DNA of 64,000 nt from Algoriphagus formosus (GTDB lineage Bacteria; Bacteroidota; Bacteroidia; Cytophagales; Cyclobacteriaceae), in contig NZ_NIUC01000004.1 of assembly GCF_002807035.1 (NCBI RefSeq), forward strand, positions 186,001-250,000, given 5' to 3'. Both the position numbers and the translations under genes were made by a program. The notes under the pieces were generated by a model. It saw only the letters and a list, made by a program, of their open reading frames with translations. It was not told the DNA's origin and did not search any database. This document shows, piece after piece, positions 42,895 to 52,387 of this stretch; the stretch's first letter is position 1, and each line of letters starts with the position of its first letter.

Positions 42895-43260
42895 GTGGAC
42901 TCTACCTTTGTATTCATATCAAATTTGATTGAGTTGGATCAAAGTTTTGCAAATAAGTCCTTGTTTTTCAGTCTCCTAACCAGTGTGCTGTTTCTTGTAT
43001 CAAGCTTTATGTTTCAGGCAGAAGTTGCACTAGAAAATTTTCAGGATGCTACCAATGAAGACTTATTGCTAGAAAGAGATGTCTTGAAAATTCTCCGAAA
43101 CAAATGCGATTTCTGTCATCAAAGGAAGAACCCTTTTTTGATCCTTAAAGAACAGAATATTTCTAGGATAACAGGTAAATCCTATCAAATGGTATTCGTC
43201 GAACAGAGCATGCCTAAAGGAATCAAAAACAGGCTTACCAAGAAGAAAATTGTCAGTTGA
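42895..43260 (+). CDS. Small membrane-anchored protein with a heme-like CxxCH motif
   Basis: 121 residues from a GTG. One hydrophobic segment (about 23-42) then ERDVLKILRNKCDFCHQRKNPF, which should be read as CDFCH at about 73-77, and a late YQMVFVEQSMPKG. A CxxCH followed by a conserved Met-Pro (MPKG) is the layout of small c-type cytochrome-like domains, the Met being the possible axial ligand. Similar short proteins occur beside DUF1772 genes in Bacteroidota as I recall them. Covalent heme is inferred. The true start could be downstream. Confidence 0.55.
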   Translation: MDSTFVFISNLIELDQSFANKSLFFSLLTSVLFLVSSFMFQAEVALENFQDATNEDLLLERDVLKILRNKCDFCHQRKNPFLILKEQNISRITGKSYQMVFVEQSMPKGIKNRLTKKKIVS

Positions 43261-43293
43261 AAAACTGGCATTTAAAATAAAAATCCAAAAATC

Positions 43294-43794
43294 ATGGAAA
43301 TACAGATTCAGAATATTTCACTAAATGTCGCTTTGGTTCTCACAGGACTATCTGCGGGGTTATTTTTTGCTTGGTCGGTTTCAGTAATTCCGGGAACGCA
43401 AAAAATCGATAGCCTCAGCTTTTTGGAGACCATGCAAAGTATTAATCGGGAAATTATCAACCCAGCTTTCTTTTTGGTCTTTTTCGGGAGTATAGCAGCG
43501 CTTACCTATTCGACCTATATTACTTATGGTCAAAGTACTACCAGCTTTTGGCTTCTGTTAACTGCAACTTTGGCTTACCTATTTGGAACAATAGGTGTGA
43601 CAGGGGTGGGGAATGTACCCCTTAATAATGAGTTGGAGCTATTGAATTTAGCCAAACTCAGTACCAAAGAAATCACCGAATTCAGAGAATACTATGAATT
43701 GAGATGGAATAAGTTCCACACCTTTCGGATGCTGTTCTCTGTCCTTTCTTTTTTAATGACGGTCGTGGCTCTCAACTTTCAATTAAAGAATTAA
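43294..43794 (+). CDS. DUF1772 membrane protein
   Basis: 166 residues, four membrane helices (about 8-30, 56-78, 84-104, 144-162). NREIINPAFF, then NVPLNNEL and the WNKFHTFRML end, are the DUF1772 (anthrone-oxygenase-like) signature. The Asn, Trp, His and Arg residues are the conserved set. Possibly an oxidoreductase accessory; role in bacteria is not established. 33 bp after the CxxCH gene and 22 bp before the NmrA-like gene. Confidence 0.82.
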   Translation: MEIQIQNISLNVALVLTGLSAGLFFAWSVSVIPGTQKIDSLSFLETMQSINREIINPAFFLVFFGSIAALTYSTYITYGQSTTSFWLLLTATLAYLFGTIGVTGVGNVPLNNELELLNLAKLSTKEITEFREYYELRWNKFHTFRMLFSVLSFLMTVVALNFQLKN

Positions 43795-43816
43795 ACAAAA
43801 ACATAACATACGTACT

Positions 43817-44659
43817 ATGAAGAAAAATATCTTAGTAATCGGCGGTACCGGTAAGACCGGTCACCGAGTGGTGGAAGAATTGTTCCAGCTAGGCCAGAAT
43901 GTATTTGTGGGCTCAAGAAAAGGTTCTCCCTCATTTGATTGGGATGACTTCAGCACATTCGCACCGGCATTAAAAGGAATAGATCGAGCTTATATCGTCT
44001 ATTATCCTGACTTAGCGGTGCCAGGTGCTAAAGAAGCCATCGAAGCCTTAACAGAGGCTGCCTTACATGAAGGGTTAGAAAAAGTGGTGCTTCTATCCGG
44101 AAAAGGTGAAAAGGAAGCAGAAGCCTGTGAGCAAATCGTTGCCAATTCAGGATTGAATTATACTGTAGTTAGAGCCTCCTGGTTTAATCAAAATTTCAGT
44201 GAAGGAGCATTCTTAGATTTTATTCTGGCGAGGCAGGTAGCGTTACCAATGCCAGAAGCAGAAATCCCATTTGTGGATGCAGATGACATTGCAGAGGTGG
44301 TTACAAAAGTACTGCTTGATGATTCTTACAATGGAGAAACTATAACCGTAACTGGTCCTGAAAAATTGACTTTTGAGCAATCCGTAGAAATAATGCAGAG
44401 GGGAATTGGAAAAGATATTCAATATATCCCGATCAGCATCGAAGAGTTTAAAGAAGGAATGAAGGCTGCTGGTCTTCCGGATTCTTATGTATGGCTTTTC
44501 AGTTATTTATTTCAAGATGTTCTTGGAAATCCTGCTAATCAACTTGTCTCTAATGATGTAGAAAGAGTTTTGGGGAGAAGAGCTACTTCATTTGAAGAAT
44601 TTGTTCAAAAGGCTGCCTTGACAGGGGTTTGGAATCAAACAGTGTCAGGTGCTATCTAA
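43817..44659 (+). CDS. NAD(P)-binding NmrA-like atypical SDR
   Basis: 280 residues. GGTGKTGHRV (9-18) is the glycine-rich NAD(P) motif of atypical short-chain dehydrogenases; VVLLSGKGE, NYTVVRASWFNQNF and IPFVDADDIAEVV are typical of the NmrA/HSCARG and azoreductase-like (QOR2-like) group. May act as redox sensor or quinone reductase. Likely co-transcribed with the DUF1772 gene under the AraC regulator. Confidence 0.85.
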   Translation: MKKNILVIGGTGKTGHRVVEELFQLGQNVFVGSRKGSPSFDWDDFSTFAPALKGIDRAYIVYYPDLAVPGAKEAIEALTEAALHEGLEKVVLLSGKGEKEAEACEQIVANSGLNYTVVRASWFNQNFSEGAFLDFILARQVALPMPEAEIPFVDADDIAEVVTKVLLDDSYNGETITVTGPEKLTFEQSVEIMQRGIGKDIQYIPISIEEFKEGMKAAGLPDSYVWLFSYLFQDVLGNPANQLVSNDVERVLGRRATSFEEFVQKAALTGVWNQTVSGAI

Positions 44660-44672
44660 ACAAATCAAGATT

Positions 44673-45077
44673 ATGAAGACTCTGAATATTAAAAAAGCGA
44701 GTATTTCCGCACTGATTATTTGGCTAATAGGAGTCAGTGCCTTTATTGGCTCTTATCTAATTCCCCTGATGGATAATTTAGACGAACAGGCCAATTGGTT
44801 TCTAACACTTGCTTTAATTCCTGCTATATTAATTGGCGTACATTTTTATTATAGAAAGAGCAATAGAACAAACTGGCTATCATTAGGTGGTTTCATGTTC
44901 TTTATTACGATCCTACTTGATGCAATAGTCACTGTCCCGCTTTTTATAATTCCAGCAGGAGGCAGTCACCTCAGTTTTTTTGGTGATCCTGGCTTTTGGA
45001 TTTTGGGGATTGAATATATGCTGGTAGTAGGGCTGGCTAATTTTCTATTTGGTAAAAATGAACTGGCTAAAAACTAA
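44673..45077 (+). CDS. Four-helix membrane protein (DUF5367-like)
   Basis: 134 residues from the ATG at 44673, 13 bp after the SDR stop. Four hydrophobic helices. LLDAIVTVPLFIIP and FFGDPGFWILGIEYM recall DUF5367-type proteins. No catalytic motif. The last 20 bp overlap the following PD40 gene. Function unknown. Confidence 0.6.
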   Translation: MKTLNIKKASISALIIWLIGVSAFIGSYLIPLMDNLDEQANWFLTLALIPAILIGVHFYYRKSNRTNWLSLGGFMFFITILLDAIVTVPLFIIPAGGSHLSFFGDPGFWILGIEYMLVVGLANFLFGKNELAKN

Positions 45078-46035
45078 CATCAAATCAAGACGATTCGCTA
45101 CTGCCTCCATTTTCCTTGCGGCCAGTATGCTGTCTCTTGGATGTTCTAAACGATTGGTCGAAACGTCAAGCTTAGCTTCATTAAGTAAATCAATGCCAAA
45201 TGATGAAGCGACAGTTTTTGGGAAAGGGACAATTTCAACGGATGCTTTTGAATTTGGGATTACTTTCTCACCAGACATGGATGAGGTATTTTGGACAAGA
45301 AGGGAAACTGACTCTAATAATGAAATTTGGACTATGAAAATGGAGGAGGGTACATGGACTGATCCTGAGTCTGCATTTTTTAAGGCCAAATCTGGTTGGG
45401 ACTTTGAACCACATATCAATCCTCAGGGAAGCCGACTTTATTTTGGAAGTACAAGGCCGCTGCCAAATTCCTCTAAATCTAGTGGGCTGCACCAATGGTA
45501 TAGTGAAAGAACACAAAACGGATGGACTGATCCGATCCCCTTAGAAAGCCCATTCATTGATAAGCCAGTAATAATGTACTTGACTTCTTCAAAAAAAGGA
45601 AATCTTTTCTTTACTACCGGAGAAGAAGGTGACGAGCCTGAAGATTGGGTAATCTATCAGTCTATCATTCATGAAGGAAGATATCTGTCAATTGAAAGAA
45701 TGGGGAATGCCATCAACTTTGAAGGTGAATATATAGCACATTCTTACATAGCTCCTGACGAAAGCTACATCATTTACGACGCAAAACGAAGCGATGGACT
45801 GGGAGATAGTGACTTATATATCAGTTTCAAAAGAAAGGGTAATTGGTCGAAGGCATTGAACATGGGGCCCACTGTAAATACTCATCTAACTGAAATGTGC
45901 CCCAGTGTTTCTCCCGATCAGAAGTACCTATTTTTCCACCGAGGAGATGAAAATCAGGGGGATATCTATTGGGTGAAATTTTCAACACTAAAAAAGCAAT
46001 TGGAGATTCAAAGTAAAATCAATTCGAAAATATGA
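45058..46035 (+). CDS. PD40-repeat (TolB-like propeller) lipoprotein
   Basis: 325 residues if starting at the ATG at 45058 (an in-frame TTG lies at 45049). Lipobox near LSLGCSK. Repeats of PD40 type: FSPDMDEVFWTR, INPQGSRLYFGSTRP, IAPDESYIIYDAKRSDG and VSPDQKYLFFHRG. A periplasmic beta-propeller of unknown ligand. ATGA overlap with the serine hydrolase gene that follows suggests joint translation and function. Confidence 0.8.
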   Translation: MNWLKTNIKSRRFATASIFLAASMLSLGCSKRLVETSSLASLSKSMPNDEATVFGKGTISTDAFEFGITFSPDMDEVFWTRRETDSNNEIWTMKMEEGTWTDPESAFFKAKSGWDFEPHINPQGSRLYFGSTRPLPNSSKSSGLHQWYSERTQNGWTDPIPLESPFIDKPVIMYLTSSKKGNLFFTTGEEGDEPEDWVIYQSIIHEGRYLSIERMGNAINFEGEYIAHSYIAPDESYIIYDAKRSDGLGDSDLYISFKRKGNWSKALNMGPTVNTHLTEMCPSVSPDQKYLFFHRGDENQGDIYWVKFSTLKKQLEIQSKINSKI

Positions 46036-47702
46036 AATTCAGGTTTTTAATAATTCTACAGTTTGCATGTGTTCACTGTGCAAAAGCTCAAGTAAATTCA
46101 GACTTAGAATCCATTTCTTTTAAAATTGATAGCCTGCTTGCTAATTATCAAGAGAATGAACCTGGAGTCGCTATCGGACTTGTAAAAGAAAATCAATTGA
46201 TTTTTGAAAGGTATTTTGGATTGGCCAATCTTGATTATGAAATACCAATTCATAAAAACACCTCGTTCCATGTGGCTTCAGTTTCAAAGCAGTTTACAGC
46301 TTTTGCCATCCTTTTGCTGGAAGAAGAAGGCAAACTCTCCTTAGCCGATGATATCAGAGTCTATCTTCCTGAGATGCATGAATTTGAGAATACAATAACC
46401 ATCAGTCATTTATTAAATCATACCAGTGGGCTAAAAGATAAGTATAACTTATTACGACTTTCCGGATGGACGCTAGATGATGTGATTACCAATGAACAGG
46501 TATTAGAAATCATTTTTAACCAAGAGACATTGAATTTCCAGCCTAATGAGAAACATATGTATAGCAATGCCAATTATGCATTGTTGGCAGAAATTGTGGC
46601 TAGGGTGTCGAAGATGTCTTTTGCGGAATTTATGCAGCAACGCATTTTTGAACCCCTGCAAATGAATGATTCAAAATTTGTCGATCAAAAAGGGCAGGTG
46701 GTCAAAAACAAAAGTCTTTCTTATTTTAGGATTGATTCAATTTACGTGGAAGATCTTTTTAATAATTTCAGTGTTGGCGCTACCAACCTGAACACGACAA
46801 TCACAGATTTGAGTAAATGGGCTATTAATTATCAATCCAAAAGAATAGGTAGCCAAGCTGTTTTTGACAAAATGCACACCTTAACACCTTTGAATAATGG
46901 TGAAAACTATGGCTATGCTAATGGCCTGTTTATCAATACCTACAGGGGTTTTAAACGGCTAGAGCACAGTGGTCAAGATGCGAGCTATCAGGCTTATTTG
47001 GCAACTTTTCCAGAATTGAATATCAGTGTGATGTTTACAAATATCAACGGCGAAATTAATGGTGCAAGGATGGTTTATGATATCATGGATATTTGTTTGG
47101 AGGTGTATGGCAATGATAAAATTGCCATAAAAACGATTCCCAATAAGCTGACCCATCAAGAACCTATCACACTAACACCTGATGAATTAAAGCCATATCA
47201 AGGCCATTATTGGGACGAGGGAGACAATTACTCCAGGGAGATTAAATTTGAGAATGATACCTTGCGCTTAATCACTAGCAATGGTAAAACTGCTTTGGTC
47301 CCTGTTGGTGAACATAGTTTTGAATTGGATATTGAAGAATATGTTGCAGTTTCTTTTTTGGAAGAGATGATGATTATCACACTGGATGATGGGTACCAAA
47401 TAGTTTCTGAGAGATATACTCCTGCAAATTACAATGCCACCACACTGGATGAATTTACAGGAAGATATTACAGCCCAGAACTGAACGCCTATTACTCATT
47501 TTCCATAATTGGGAATCAGTTAGTCGCAAAACACACAAGACTGGGTGAATTTTATTTAGAAGCGATCAAAAAGGATTATTTCATTGGTGATAAGGGGTCT
47601 TTTTTAAAGGTGGTTTTTATAAGAAACACATCCAATGAACTCACAGGATTTGAAGTATCAAGCAGCAGAGCGAAAAATGTTTCTTTCTTGAAAATTGAAT
47701 AG
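46032..47702 (+). CDS. Class C beta-lactamase-fold serine hydrolase, paralog 1
   Basis: 556 residues with a signal peptide (cut after CAKAQ, about 20). Catalytic SxxK is Ser83-Lys86 (SVSKQF), YxN is Tyr177-Asn179 (MYSNANY), and HSGQDASY stands for the third motif (HxG). After the catalytic domain (to about 360) a C-terminal lipocalin-like extension begins at TPDELKPYQGHY. Family members are esterases, D-amino peptidases or penicillin-binding-like enzymes. Close relative of the gene at 58195. ATGA-coupled to the PD40 gene. Confidence 0.88.
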   Translation: MKFRFLIILQFACVHCAKAQVNSDLESISFKIDSLLANYQENEPGVAIGLVKENQLIFERYFGLANLDYEIPIHKNTSFHVASVSKQFTAFAILLLEEEGKLSLADDIRVYLPEMHEFENTITISHLLNHTSGLKDKYNLLRLSGWTLDDVITNEQVLEIIFNQETLNFQPNEKHMYSNANYALLAEIVARVSKMSFAEFMQQRIFEPLQMNDSKFVDQKGQVVKNKSLSYFRIDSIYVEDLFNNFSVGATNLNTTITDLSKWAINYQSKRIGSQAVFDKMHTLTPLNNGENYGYANGLFINTYRGFKRLEHSGQDASYQAYLATFPELNISVMFTNINGEINGARMVYDIMDICLEVYGNDKIAIKTIPNKLTHQEPITLTPDELKPYQGHYWDEGDNYSREIKFENDTLRLITSNGKTALVPVGEHSFELDIEEYVAVSFLEEMMIITLDDGYQIVSERYTPANYNATTLDEFTGRYYSPELNAYYSFSIIGNQLVAKHTRLGEFYLEAIKKDYFIGDKGSFLKVVFIRNTSNELTGFEVSSSRAKNVSFLKIE

Positions 47703-47923
47703 TTGATTATTTGCAACTGAGTTTACAGATTTTGCTCAATCGGAATTATTCAAGGGAATTTTCCGATTTTAAGATCTTCTCCTAAACTCAAAAAATGGTT
47801 TAGCTTGCACTGCTAGGGATCACAAATGGTTTCACAGGCTTCTTGTTTGATATAGGAACTCTTTGATCTTATAGAAATGGCCGAATGAATAATCCTAATT
47901 TTAAAATCATTTTCTATAAAGAC

Positions 47924-48376
47924 ATGCAACTAAGAAAAGCAAAAAGAGGAGACCTAAGATATATTGTGGAAATGCTGGCGGACGATGACCTGGGAAGCAC
48001 CCGTGAGGACTTTCGATTTCCAGTTCCAGCCTCGTATATGGATGCTTTCGAAAATATCAACTTGGATCCTAATCAAGAGTTGATGGTAGTTGAAAATATG
48101 AAGGGAGAGATTATTGGCACCATGCAATTGACTTTTATTCAGTATTTGACTTATCAGGGTGGTATTCGGGCCCAGTTGGAAGCGGTAAGGATCCATAAAA
48201 ATCATCGAGGAACGGGACTTGGAACTGAAATGATCAAGTGGGCGATTTCCAAAGCAAGGAAAAAAGGTGCCCATGTGGTCCAACTCACCACAGACAAGAA
48301 AAGACTAGATGCTTTACGCTTTTACAGAGATTTGGGATTTGTAGATAGTCATGAGGGGATGAAGTTACATTTATGA
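47924..48376 (+). CDS. GNAT family N-acetyltransferase
   Basis: 150 residues from ATG 47924 (a 13-residue longer start exists at 47885). LRKAKRGDLRYIVEMLADDD, MVVENMKGEIIGTMQLT, VRIHKNHRGTGLGTEMIKWA (acetyl-CoA loop RGTGLG) and LGFVDSHEGMKL give a complete GNAT fold. Substrate unknown, possibly an amino acid or amine. Confidence 0.9.
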   Translation: MQLRKAKRGDLRYIVEMLADDDLGSTREDFRFPVPASYMDAFENINLDPNQELMVVENMKGEIIGTMQLTFIQYLTYQGGIRAQLEAVRIHKNHRGTGLGTEMIKWAISKARKKGAHVVQLTTDKKRLDALRFYRDLGFVDSHEGMKLHL

Positions 48377-48413
48377 ACAAGGAGTTGAACAGAAAATCGA
48401 TCGGAGGGTCCTT

Positions 48414-48797
48414 ATGAAATCAAAAATCGCTATTCGGGTTTTATTGTCGATATTAATTCCTCTTGCCTTATTTCACCTAGGCGTGCTATTAAATATAGTA
48501 CCGGTAGAAATAATATGGGGTGGAAGGTTGAACAGTAATAGTTTGGTTTATCTGCTTGAAAGCATTTCTATTTTGGTTACATTATACTTGGTGATGATTT
48601 TATCAATAAAAGGGAAGTTTCTTGGACCAATACTTCCTCCCAAGGTTGTGAAAATATCTCTTTGGTTCTTTTTGATTCTTTTTACCCTGAATACAATTGG
48701 AAACGCTTTCGCAAAAACAACAACGGAACAAATATTTGCATTAATTACTCTGATAATCTCACTCTTATTGGGGATTGTCTTGAAAGATAAGGGGTAA
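48414..48797 (+). CDS. Small membrane protein
   Basis: 127 residues with four hydrophobic segments (about 6-26, 43-65, 75-97, 103-122). No recognisable motif. It follows the GNAT gene by 37 bp and may share its transcript. Function unknown. Confidence 0.6.
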   Translation: MKSKIAIRVLLSILIPLALFHLGVLLNIVPVEIIWGGRLNSNSLVYLLESISILVTLYLVMILSIKGKFLGPILPPKVVKISLWFFLILFTLNTIGNAFAKTTTEQIFALITLIISLLLGIVLKDKG

Positions 48798-48826
48798 TGA
48801 AGATTGTTGTTTTAGATTCGGTTACT

Positions 48827-51800
48827 TCAATTATTTTCCTTCTCCCCAATAATATTGAAAAAATTATCCTCCCGGTTTTGCTCGGTTCGGGTACCCCAGG
48901 GATCTAGGGAAATGATCTCAGGAAATTGATCCAACCTGATTTTAAGCTGTCCTTTTCCAGACTTTACTCGCACTTTTTGGGAGAGGAGGATTTCTTGGTC
49001 ATTTTGGAGACCTTTTGGATGGGTTAGAAATGCAGCAAATTCAATCTCCTCATCCATGGATATTTCCAATTCTGAACCATCGGACTGTCTTTCCTTTTTG
49101 GTTGCCTCATAGTCCAAAGTCACCTGATAAAGCCCTTCTTCAAATTTCTCAATTTGGGAGTTTTGAATTTTAATGTCATAGGTAATGACTTTTTCAAACC
49201 AATCTTCAATCAGTTTTTGATCTTCGGAACTGGACTGGTTTTTCATTTTCTCGATTAATAGCTCGGCATCTACCACTGGTTTGGGCTCACTTAGAGATTT
49301 ATCGACAAGCTCCCGAATGATGGAATTGAGTTCTTCTTCACCCAAAAGTTCTCTTGCGGCAAGAAAGGCAGATAGACTTTTTCCGTAGGCCAAATAGCTT
49401 TGATTATCCTGTTTGGAAATACTGCTTTCAGGTTTCGATGCCATGGCTCGTCCTGTGAAATAAGTCCGATTTGCCTGATCACTCAGATACCATGTGGCTG
49501 ATTTCCCAAGCATTTTCTCAAGAAGTAATACCTCTGCATATTTAGCAAGACCTTCCACCAATAAGGTGGCTCCAGGGATATTTCTGGGTGCCAATAGGTG
49601 TCCAAACCATTGATGCGCTACTTCATGAACTGCTCGCTTGGTTTGAAGGTCAAACTGAGGTGAACCTTCTTTGACCAAGTAATACTTGTCTTCCGTCATG
49701 CTGATTACCCCTGGATGCGCATAGCCTCCAAAACCCCAAAACCCTGGGATTTCCACCAACTTCAAGTGATCAAATGGGTATTCCCCAAAATTTTGATTGA
49801 AATACTCCAGCGCTTCTTGCATTACCTGAAGTGTTTTTGCATGGATATTTTTGTGATTTTTAAGGCTATAAACTTCCAATTGAACACCCTCACTCTGAAT
49901 GCTGTCTTTTTGGTAAATACCCGAAAAGAAGGCTACTGTAGGGAGAATAGCTTTTGTTGACTTGAAATGAAAAACTCTTTGATCCCCCTCGATCTTTTCA
50001 TTAATCAGTTTACCGGATGTGATGGCTGTCTGAGTTTTCTCTGTTTTTATAATAGCCTCGAATGGTACTTTGAAAAGATTTTTTTCCGTGATTCCACTGT
50101 GGGAATTATCTAATTCTTCGGAAAGCTTCGGGGCCAAACCTCTCTTTTTTCGTTCAGAAAAATCAGTGATCTCCATGGATTCAGAATAGCCAAAGAAGGG
50201 AGCAAAATCCCGGAAGTTTAGGTAAGAACCATTTTGTACAATAGCTTTTCGGGTCCCAAGAATTGATTTTTCAGGCTTGACTTCCAAAGAAAAATTCAGA
50301 CTGTCTCCGGGAAGAATTTCCTCGGAAAAGGTGATATGGAATAAACCCAAATCTTCTTGGTATCCATAGTCTGCGACTTTTTCCAATTGAAAATCATTCA
50401 GCTTTTCTTTTTCATGAATTAATAATTCTGTGATGGGTTTATCGAATGGATTGAACAGTTTCCCTTTTACTTTAGCCTTGTAGTTTCCTTTGGAAGGGAA
50501 CATTTCTACTTCCAGATCTAAATCGGCATAGGCCAAAACCGGAGCATCTTCAAATACTTTGAATTCTTTTTCATACAGCGCTCTCTGGTCCATTACCTGG
50601 CTTTTGGAGGGAAAACTTCCTTCCTTCTCTGTTTTCAAATAGATCCCTGTCCAAAGACCTAGGAAAAGAATTGAAATTACCGTTGCCCAGCGGACAGATG
50701 GTATTCTTAGCATTGTTTGGAGTCGAGAGCTTATACTTTTATCCCACATACTATATAGCCAAAAGCTAAGGGCTATGGCAAGAATCCCCCAAAGCATGCT
50801 CAGTATCAAAAAGGAACCTGCATGAGAATCAAATCCTGCTAGTTCACTATAAGTAAGAAATGGTGTGCTTCCTATCAGAAATAGGGGGTGAGACAAACCA
50901 ACTGTCGAGCTCAAGGGACCGGCGAAAACCCCAAAGCTTATGGCAGATAAGCCCATCCCCAAGTATTTGTGGAGGCTGATTCGCTGAATCAGTAAGAAAG
51001 AAATGCTGAAGAAGATCAGGTTGAAACCTGGGCTGAGAAAGAGTGAGAAAATAGCCCAGCTGTGCTCATTCCATGGATTTTCAATCAGCTGAAAAGCCAA
51101 ACATACCAGGATTGTCAAGCTGATCATTGTGAAAATGACCAAAATCTGAGTGACCGCCAATGAAAGAAAAATATGTCCCTTTGGGGCTGGCGTGGCGTTT
51201 ACTAGCTCATGTATTTGACTGTCTTTTTCCCTCCAAACGAGAGATCCACTGATGAAGAGCAAGAGAATGATTCCAAATAGTAATAAGGGTTGTTGAACTC
51301 TATCCAAAAGGATTTGAGAAGCTGGAAGGTAGCTTTCTTCGTAAGAGCCTCCTGCAAAAAGCCTGAAATAAATCTCTGTACCTGCGATGATTAGCCAAGC
51401 CCCCAAAATCGTCCAAAAAGGAATGCTTTTGAGTATAAAATGAATAGATAGACGTAGTTGAGAGCTGAAAACTGATTTGTAGCTTCCCGTTTGTGGAATG
51501 ATTTTTTTCTGTGAAAAAGCAACTGAGTCCGCTAATTTCTCCCTCTTTTTTTCTTTTGGTCTTTCCTTGGAATTTCTGAATGAAAATCGACGATAAGCCG
51601 TAGTCAAAAGGGCTGCAGAAAAGATTAGCCAGATGATGCGATTCCATGCAAACAAGCCTGAAAATTCAATTCCCAATTGATTCTTATCGAAATTAGTCCA
51701 AAGATTGGTTTGATGGAAAAAAGCTGAAAGCCCAAATGGGTCGGCCAATGCTGCCCAAGCCAGATTTTCACTTGCTATGGGAGCGGCATTGGCCATCAAG

Positions 51801-52387
51801 GGTGAGTTTAGGAAAATGGAGCAAATGAAATAGGCTGCATAGATTCCCACTGCCATGGCATAGGTAGCAAGCTGGTTTTTTGTCAGCAATCCAATGATAA
51901 ATAGTAAGGTAGTAAGGGTGGTGATTGTAGGAATGAGAAGCTTGAAGGCTACTGAAAGTGAAGGATAGGGCTGAAATTCTGCGATTCTACTTGGATCAAG
52001 ATCTGAGAAGTACAGCCCTAGTTGAAAACCAATGATAGCCGGTAGAATAACTATCAATGAAACCAACCAAGCACCAAAGAAGCGAGAAAGGAAGAATTTC
52101 ATCTTTGAAATAGGCGTGGCATAGATTAATGCCTCCATATGTGAATGGGCATCTCGTTGGGTAGCCTTGACAGCAAAAAACATGATGGAAAACACAGCTC
52201 CGAGGCTTAATAATCCCATTTTGAAAAAGAGCTCAAACTCGGAGTTATAAATTGCTTCGGAACTTGGTGAACCTTGTCCTCCCATCATGAAGGCAAAACC
52301 AAAATAGACTGTAGCGAAAAGGGGGGCTGTCCAGCTTTTGAGTTGAATTAATAATTCGAATCTCATCAAGTGAAAAAACTGTTTCAT
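48827..52387 (-). CDS. ABC-2 type permease fused to M1 aminopeptidase
   Basis: 1186 residues. Two sets of about six membrane helices (residues 1-260 and 310-590) flank cytoplasmic linkers, followed by an exported M1-type domain. The zinc motif is VHEVAHQWFGH at about residue 920 with the third ligand Glu in LLVEGLAKY, 19 residues after the second His rather than the 18 of classical M1. The fusion is a known Bacteroidota family in which the peptidase faces outside the cytoplasm. It overlaps the ATPase gene by 4 bp. Probably exports and processes a peptide, or senses envelope stress. Confidence 0.92.
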   Translation of the reverse strand: MKQFFHLMRFELLIQLKSWTAPLFATVYFGFAFMMGGQGSPSSEAIYNSEFELFFKMGLLSLGAVFSIMFFAVKATQRDAHSHMEALIYATPISKMKFFLSRFFGAWLVSLIVILPAIIGFQLGLYFSDLDPSRIAEFQPYPSLSVAFKLLIPTITTLTTLLFIIGLLTKNQLATYAMAVGIYAAYFICSIFLNSPLMANAAPIASENLAWAALADPFGLSAFFHQTNLWTNFDKNQLGIEFSGLFAWNRIIWLIFSAALLTTAYRRFSFRNSKERPKEKKREKLADSVAFSQKKIIPQTGSYKSVFSSQLRLSIHFILKSIPFWTILGAWLIIAGTEIYFRLFAGGSYEESYLPASQILLDRVQQPLLLFGIILLLFISGSLVWREKDSQIHELVNATPAPKGHIFLSLAVTQILVIFTMISLTILVCLAFQLIENPWNEHSWAIFSLFLSPGFNLIFFSISFLLIQRISLHKYLGMGLSAISFGVFAGPLSSTVGLSHPLFLIGSTPFLTYSELAGFDSHAGSFLILSMLWGILAIALSFWLYSMWDKSISSRLQTMLRIPSVRWATVISILFLGLWTGIYLKTEKEGSFPSKSQVMDQRALYEKEFKVFEDAPVLAYADLDLEVEMFPSKGNYKAKVKGKLFNPFDKPITELLIHEKEKLNDFQLEKVADYGYQEDLGLFHITFSEEILPGDSLNFSLEVKPEKSILGTRKAIVQNGSYLNFRDFAPFFGYSESMEITDFSERKKRGLAPKLSEELDNSHSGITEKNLFKVPFEAIIKTEKTQTAITSGKLINEKIEGDQRVFHFKSTKAILPTVAFFSGIYQKDSIQSEGVQLEVYSLKNHKNIHAKTLQVMQEALEYFNQNFGEYPFDHLKLVEIPGFWGFGGYAHPGVISMTEDKYYLVKEGSPQFDLQTKRAVHEVAHQWFGHLLAPRNIPGATLLVEGLAKYAEVLLLEKMLGKSATWYLSDQANRTYFTGRAMASKPESSISKQDNQSYLAYGKSLSAFLAARELLGEEELNSIIRELVDKSLSEPKPVVDAELLIEKMKNQSSSEDQKLIEDWFEKVITYDIKIQNSQIEKFEEGLYQVTLDYEATKKERQSDGSELEISMDEEIEFAAFLTHPKGLQNDQEILLSQKVRVKSGKGQLKIRLDQFPEIISLDPWGTRTEQNREDNFFNIIGEKENN

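Noticed and set aside
45049-45057. TTG start for the PD40 lipoprotein
   Set aside because: The ATG at 45058 is three codons later and a more usual start; both give the same signal peptide.
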